Assembly: GCA_929200685.1 (NCBI GenBank)
Contig: CAKNAO010000021.1
Span: 1 to 9,660 of the forward strand
Source: an uncultured bacterium
GTDB lineage: Bacteria > Bacillota_I > Bacilli_A > Mycoplasmatales > Metamycoplasmataceae
Reading direction: 5' to 3'
Length of the DNA stretch: 9,660 nucleotides
Under the pieces are notes generated by a model that made no database searches, was not told the DNA's origin, and worked only from the letters and a program-made list of their open reading frames with translations. Every line of letters begins with the position of its first letter. Position 1 is the stretch's first letter. A program made the position numbers and the translations under genes. Shown piece by piece: positions 6,996 through 9,660 of the stretch.

Positions 6996-8603
6996 ATGAG
7001 TAATGAAAAAGATAAAAAAGAAAAAGCTGCTTCAGTTGTTGGTTCAATTGAAATATCAAATAAGTTATTTTCATTTGATTCATTTAAAAATAAAAAAAAA
7101 TTAAGAAAAAATAAAGTTAAAAAACAAATTTCTAGTAATTTTAAAAGAAAAAATAAAAATAATGAAAAAATAAATTTATTTGATATTAATTTAATTAAAC
7201 CTATTGGCAATGGAGAAAAAGTTGATGTTGTTGTTATTGGTGGTGGTCCTGCTGGTTATAAAGTTTCAAGTCAATTAGCAAAAAATGGACTTAAAGTAGT
7301 TAATATTGAAAAAAAATCTTTTGGTGGAACATGTGTAAATATCGGGTGTATTCCTGTCAAAACATTAATTCAAACTTCAAAAATTTATCAATCAATTAAA
7401 AAAGCAAATTTTTATAATATAAAAGTTTCTTCAGATATAAAAATTGATTTTAAAAATTTAAATAAAAGAAGGTGAAGTGTTTCTGAAACTCTTGCACAAG
7501 GTGCAAAAATGGTTGTTAAAAATTCAAATGCTATTCCCATAATTGGAGAAGCAAAAGTTATTGATAAATATAATGTAAAAGTTAATGGGAAAAAATATAC
7601 AACCAAAATTATTATTATTGCAACTGGTTCAAAACCAAAAATTATTGATCTTCCTGGTTTTAAAAATGGATATAAAGAAAATAAAATCATTGATTCTACT
7701 AGTGCTCTTGATTTAACTAAATTACCAAAAAACATAACAATTATTGGTTCAGAAGATAAAGCTGGACCAACAATTGATTTAAATTTTTCACAAATATTTG
7801 CTGATTTAGGAACAAAAGTAACACTTGTTAAACAATCAAATTCACTTGCTAATTTATTTGATTCTTCAATTCAAAAAATAGCACTTGAATCTTTAAAAAA
7901 ATCTAATGTCAAAGTAATTCTTAATGCTAAAGTAAAAGAATATAAAAATGGTTCAATTATTGTTGATTATGATGGAAAAAAACAAAAAATTTCTAATGAA
8001 ATAATTCTCATAGCAATTGGTAGAGTTTATTTAGAAACTGGTATTGAAAAAATATTAAATTTAAAAATGAAAAATGGTTTTATTGATGTTGATGAAAATT
8101 TTAAAACAAATATTGATAATGTTTTTGCTATTGGAGATGTATTAGGAAAATATATGTTGGCCCATGAAGGTTTTAGGCACGGAATTGTTTTAGCTAATTA
8201 TTTATTAGGAAAACCAGTAAAATATAAACAAAATCTTATTCCTAAAACTTCTTATATTATTCCAGAAGTTGCAGCAGTTGGAAAAACAGAAGAAGAACTT
8301 AAAAAAGAAAAAATTGATTATTTAAAATCTGAATGACTTCAAAAATTTGTTGGAAAATCAGTAGCAGATGGTAAAACTGATGGTAATACAAAAATTTTAA
8401 TTGGAAAAAAATATGGAGAAATTTTAGGTGTTCATATAGCAAATGATGGTGCAATTAATTCAATAAATGAAGCAACAGCATTAATGGAATTAGAGGCTAC
8501 AATTGAAGAAGTAAAACATATGACACATCCACATCCAGCAACAAGTGAATCTATTTGAGATGCAGCACTAATGCTTTATCAAACTTATAAACAAAATAAA
8601 TAA
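6996..8603 (+). CDS. pdhD: Dihydrolipoyl dehydrogenase (E3) with non-lipoyl N-terminal extension
   Basis: 535 residues, about 70 more than plain E3 and about 80 fewer than lipoyl-fused mycoplasma E3. E3 reoxidises dihydrolipoamide on E2 using FAD and NAD+. The extension (1-75) starts with EKAASVVGSIEISN, copied from or shared with the E2 linker, then a very basic Lys/Asn stretch (about 30-58). The enzyme follows: FAD motif Gly82-GGPAGY, redox disulphide Cys113-VNIG-Cys118, second FAD motif region FAIGD, interface domain with PEVAAVGKTEEEL, and the C-terminal His513/Glu518 pair in HPHPATSE. Odd point: the NAD glycine loop, expected as IIGGGVIGxE, reads IIGSEDKAGPTIDLNF (about 249-264), four residues longer and without GxGxxG. 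The frame is intact on both sides. Last gene of the pdh operon, 39 bases after pdhC. Confidence 0.92.
7018..7052 (+). repeat. 35-base direct repeat, copy 2 (E3 N-terminus)
   Basis: Identical to 5827-5861 in pdhC. Here it encodes residues just after the PdhD start instead of a linker behind a lipoyl domain. Identity at the DNA level, including wobble positions, points to a recent common origin or to gene conversion, not only to selection on the peptide. Confidence 0.9.
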
Positions 8604-8668
8604 TAAATTTTTATAATTAATAAATAAATATAATTTTATTTTTTATTTTTTTTAATCTATATGTTTAT
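8604..8668 (+). promoter_or_regulatory. AT-only gap: candidate promoter and T-rich tract
   Basis: The 65 bases between pdhD and the exporter gene are almost purely A and T. TATAAT occurs at 8612-8617 and 8629-8634; the second is 34 bases before ATG 8669 and is the better candidate -10. It is followed by T4-A-T6-A-T8 (8634-8653). The T-rich run could help end the pdh transcript, but I see no stable stem before it. No Shine-Dalgarno precedes ATG 8669, so the exporter may be weakly translated or start near the transcript 5' end. Confidence 0.3.
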
Positions 8669-9660
8669 ATGAAAATAAGTAAACAAGAAGATATAAAAGA
8701 TTGTGGAATAGAAATTATAAAATCAATTCATTATCATTTTTTTCATAATATTTTAGATAGTAATGAAATTAAAAGTAAAGTTTTATATGGTAAATATGGA
8801 ATTAATATTAAAAATTTAATTGAACTTGGTTCTATTTTTGGAATTTTAATGGAAGCATATGAAGTTTCATTTGAAATAATTCAAAAAAATTATAAAAATA
8901 AATATTTTATAGCAATTGTTGAAAACCAAGGAATGAATCATTATATTATTTTTAAAATTAAAAATAAAAAAGTAATTATTTGAGATTCATTGAAAGGTAA
9001 ATATTTTTTAAATCATAAAAAATTTAAAAAAATATTTAAAAATTCAGTACTAACTTTTGAAAAAAAATACTATAAAATTGAAAAAAATGTTACATCAAAT
9101 CCATTTAAATATTTGTTTAAAAATTGAAATATTTTGCTTTTAATATCTATTTCAATTATTTTTTCTTTAATATTCATGTTTACATTTAGTTTATTTACAA
9201 AAATAATGATTGATAAAGTTATTCCTCAAAAACTTGAAAAAACTTTATTAATAACTACTTTATCATTTCTTTTTTTAACTATTTTAAGAGTATTTAATAA
9301 TTATATTAAATCATTTATTTTAAAAAAACTTGAAATTAGAATTAATTATGATATTACTTTTCTTTATTTAGATAAATTAAAAAATGCTAATTTAAATAGT
9401 ATTAATAAAATAACTAATACTGATAATTTAAGAAGAATTGGTTTAATTGAACCAATAAGTAAATTTATTGCTTCTAGTTTTTTTATAATTTTTCATGAAA
9501 GTCTTTTATTTATTATTTCCACTTCACTTTTAATTTTTACATCAATTAAATTATTTTCAATTACACTTTTTGCTGGATTTTTTATTTTTATAATTTCATT
9601 TATTTTTAAATATATTACTACTAAAAATTATGATTCTTTATTAAAAGAAAATTTAAATGT
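8669..9660 (+). CDS. Peptidase C39 domain ABC exporter, 3' truncated by window
   Basis: The first 330 residues are visible; the gene continues past the edge. The N-terminal domain (1 to about 135) is a C39 cysteine peptidase: Gln6 (oxyanion) and Cys12 in KQEDIKDCGIE, GINIKNLIELGSIFGI, His91 in NHYIIF, and Asp106 in VIIWDS, so the catalytic triad is complete. Membrane segments follow at about 154-178, 190-215 and two more before the edge, with MIDKVIP after the first, as in exporters of the ComA/LagD type. The ATP-binding domain should lie beyond the window. Family members cut a leader (often double-glycine) from a peptide and export it across the membrane. It resembles what I recall as the Mbov_0121 family of mycoplasma peptidase-containing ABC transporters. 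No Shine-Dalgarno is seen; ATG 8669 is chosen because it gives the expected Gln/Cys spacing. No cargo peptide gene is visible. Confidence 0.85.

Noticed and set aside
59..8603. Apparent broken genes caused by many in-frame TGA codons
   Set aside because: The TGA positions fall where the families have Trp (for example GHWE in deoB and HRWVDG in pdhC), so this is code 4 reading and not pseudogenes.
8661..8678. Tiny frame MFIWK overlapping the exporter start, as a leader peptide
   Set aside because: Five codons, no ribosome site, no sign of attenuation structures; likely chance.
1..9660. tRNA, rRNA, CRISPR array or insertion sequence
   Set aside because: I saw no cloverleaf-type GC-richer stretch, no regularly spaced repeats, and no transposase motifs or terminal inverted repeats.

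Overview
The window reads as a piece of a very AT-rich mollicute (Mycoplasma-type) chromosome. All genes lie on the + strand. They stay open only if TGA is read as tryptophan (genetic code 4): every full-length gene contains in-frame TGA codons at positions where the protein family has Trp, and I saw only one TGG Trp codon (4640-4642, in pdhB). The pyruvate dehydrogenase proteins look like those of the hominis/pneumoniae-side Mycoplasma relatives, but I cannot name a species.

Layout: 1-58 is the 3' edge of an unidentified upstream gene. Genes 59-856 and 849-2132 overlap by 8 bases. The first encodes a six-helix membrane protein with the architecture of the aquaporin/glycerol facilitator (MIP) family but without recognisable NPA boxes. 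The second encodes a surface lipoprotein with a zinc peptidase M23 (LytM/lysostaphin-type) core. After a short gap with a candidate promoter comes deoB, phosphopentomutase (2179-3372), with all metal and catalytic residues present. A second candidate promoter (-10 at 3420-3425) precedes the complete pyruvate dehydrogenase operon: pdhA (3456-4556), pdhB (4556-5551), pdhC (5568-6956) and pdhD (6996-8603). At 8669 a peptidase-C39 ABC exporter gene begins and runs off the right edge.

How the genes work together: E1 alpha/beta decarboxylate pyruvate, lipoylated E2 carries the acetyl group to CoA, and E3 reoxidises the lipoamide. This supplies acetyl-CoA for ATP production in a fermenting, wall-less cell. 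DeoB links nucleoside salvage to the pentose phosphates. The two flanking modules (MIP-like protein with M23 lipoprotein; C39 exporter) are envelope or secretion functions.

The most unusual points are: a peptidoglycan-type peptidase in an organism that should have no cell wall; an E3 that has the E2 linker peptide (35 identical bases) at its N-terminus without the lipoyl domain; an altered NAD glycine loop in that same E3; GDG changed to GNG in E1 alpha; and a bacteriocin-type exporter with no cargo peptide in view.
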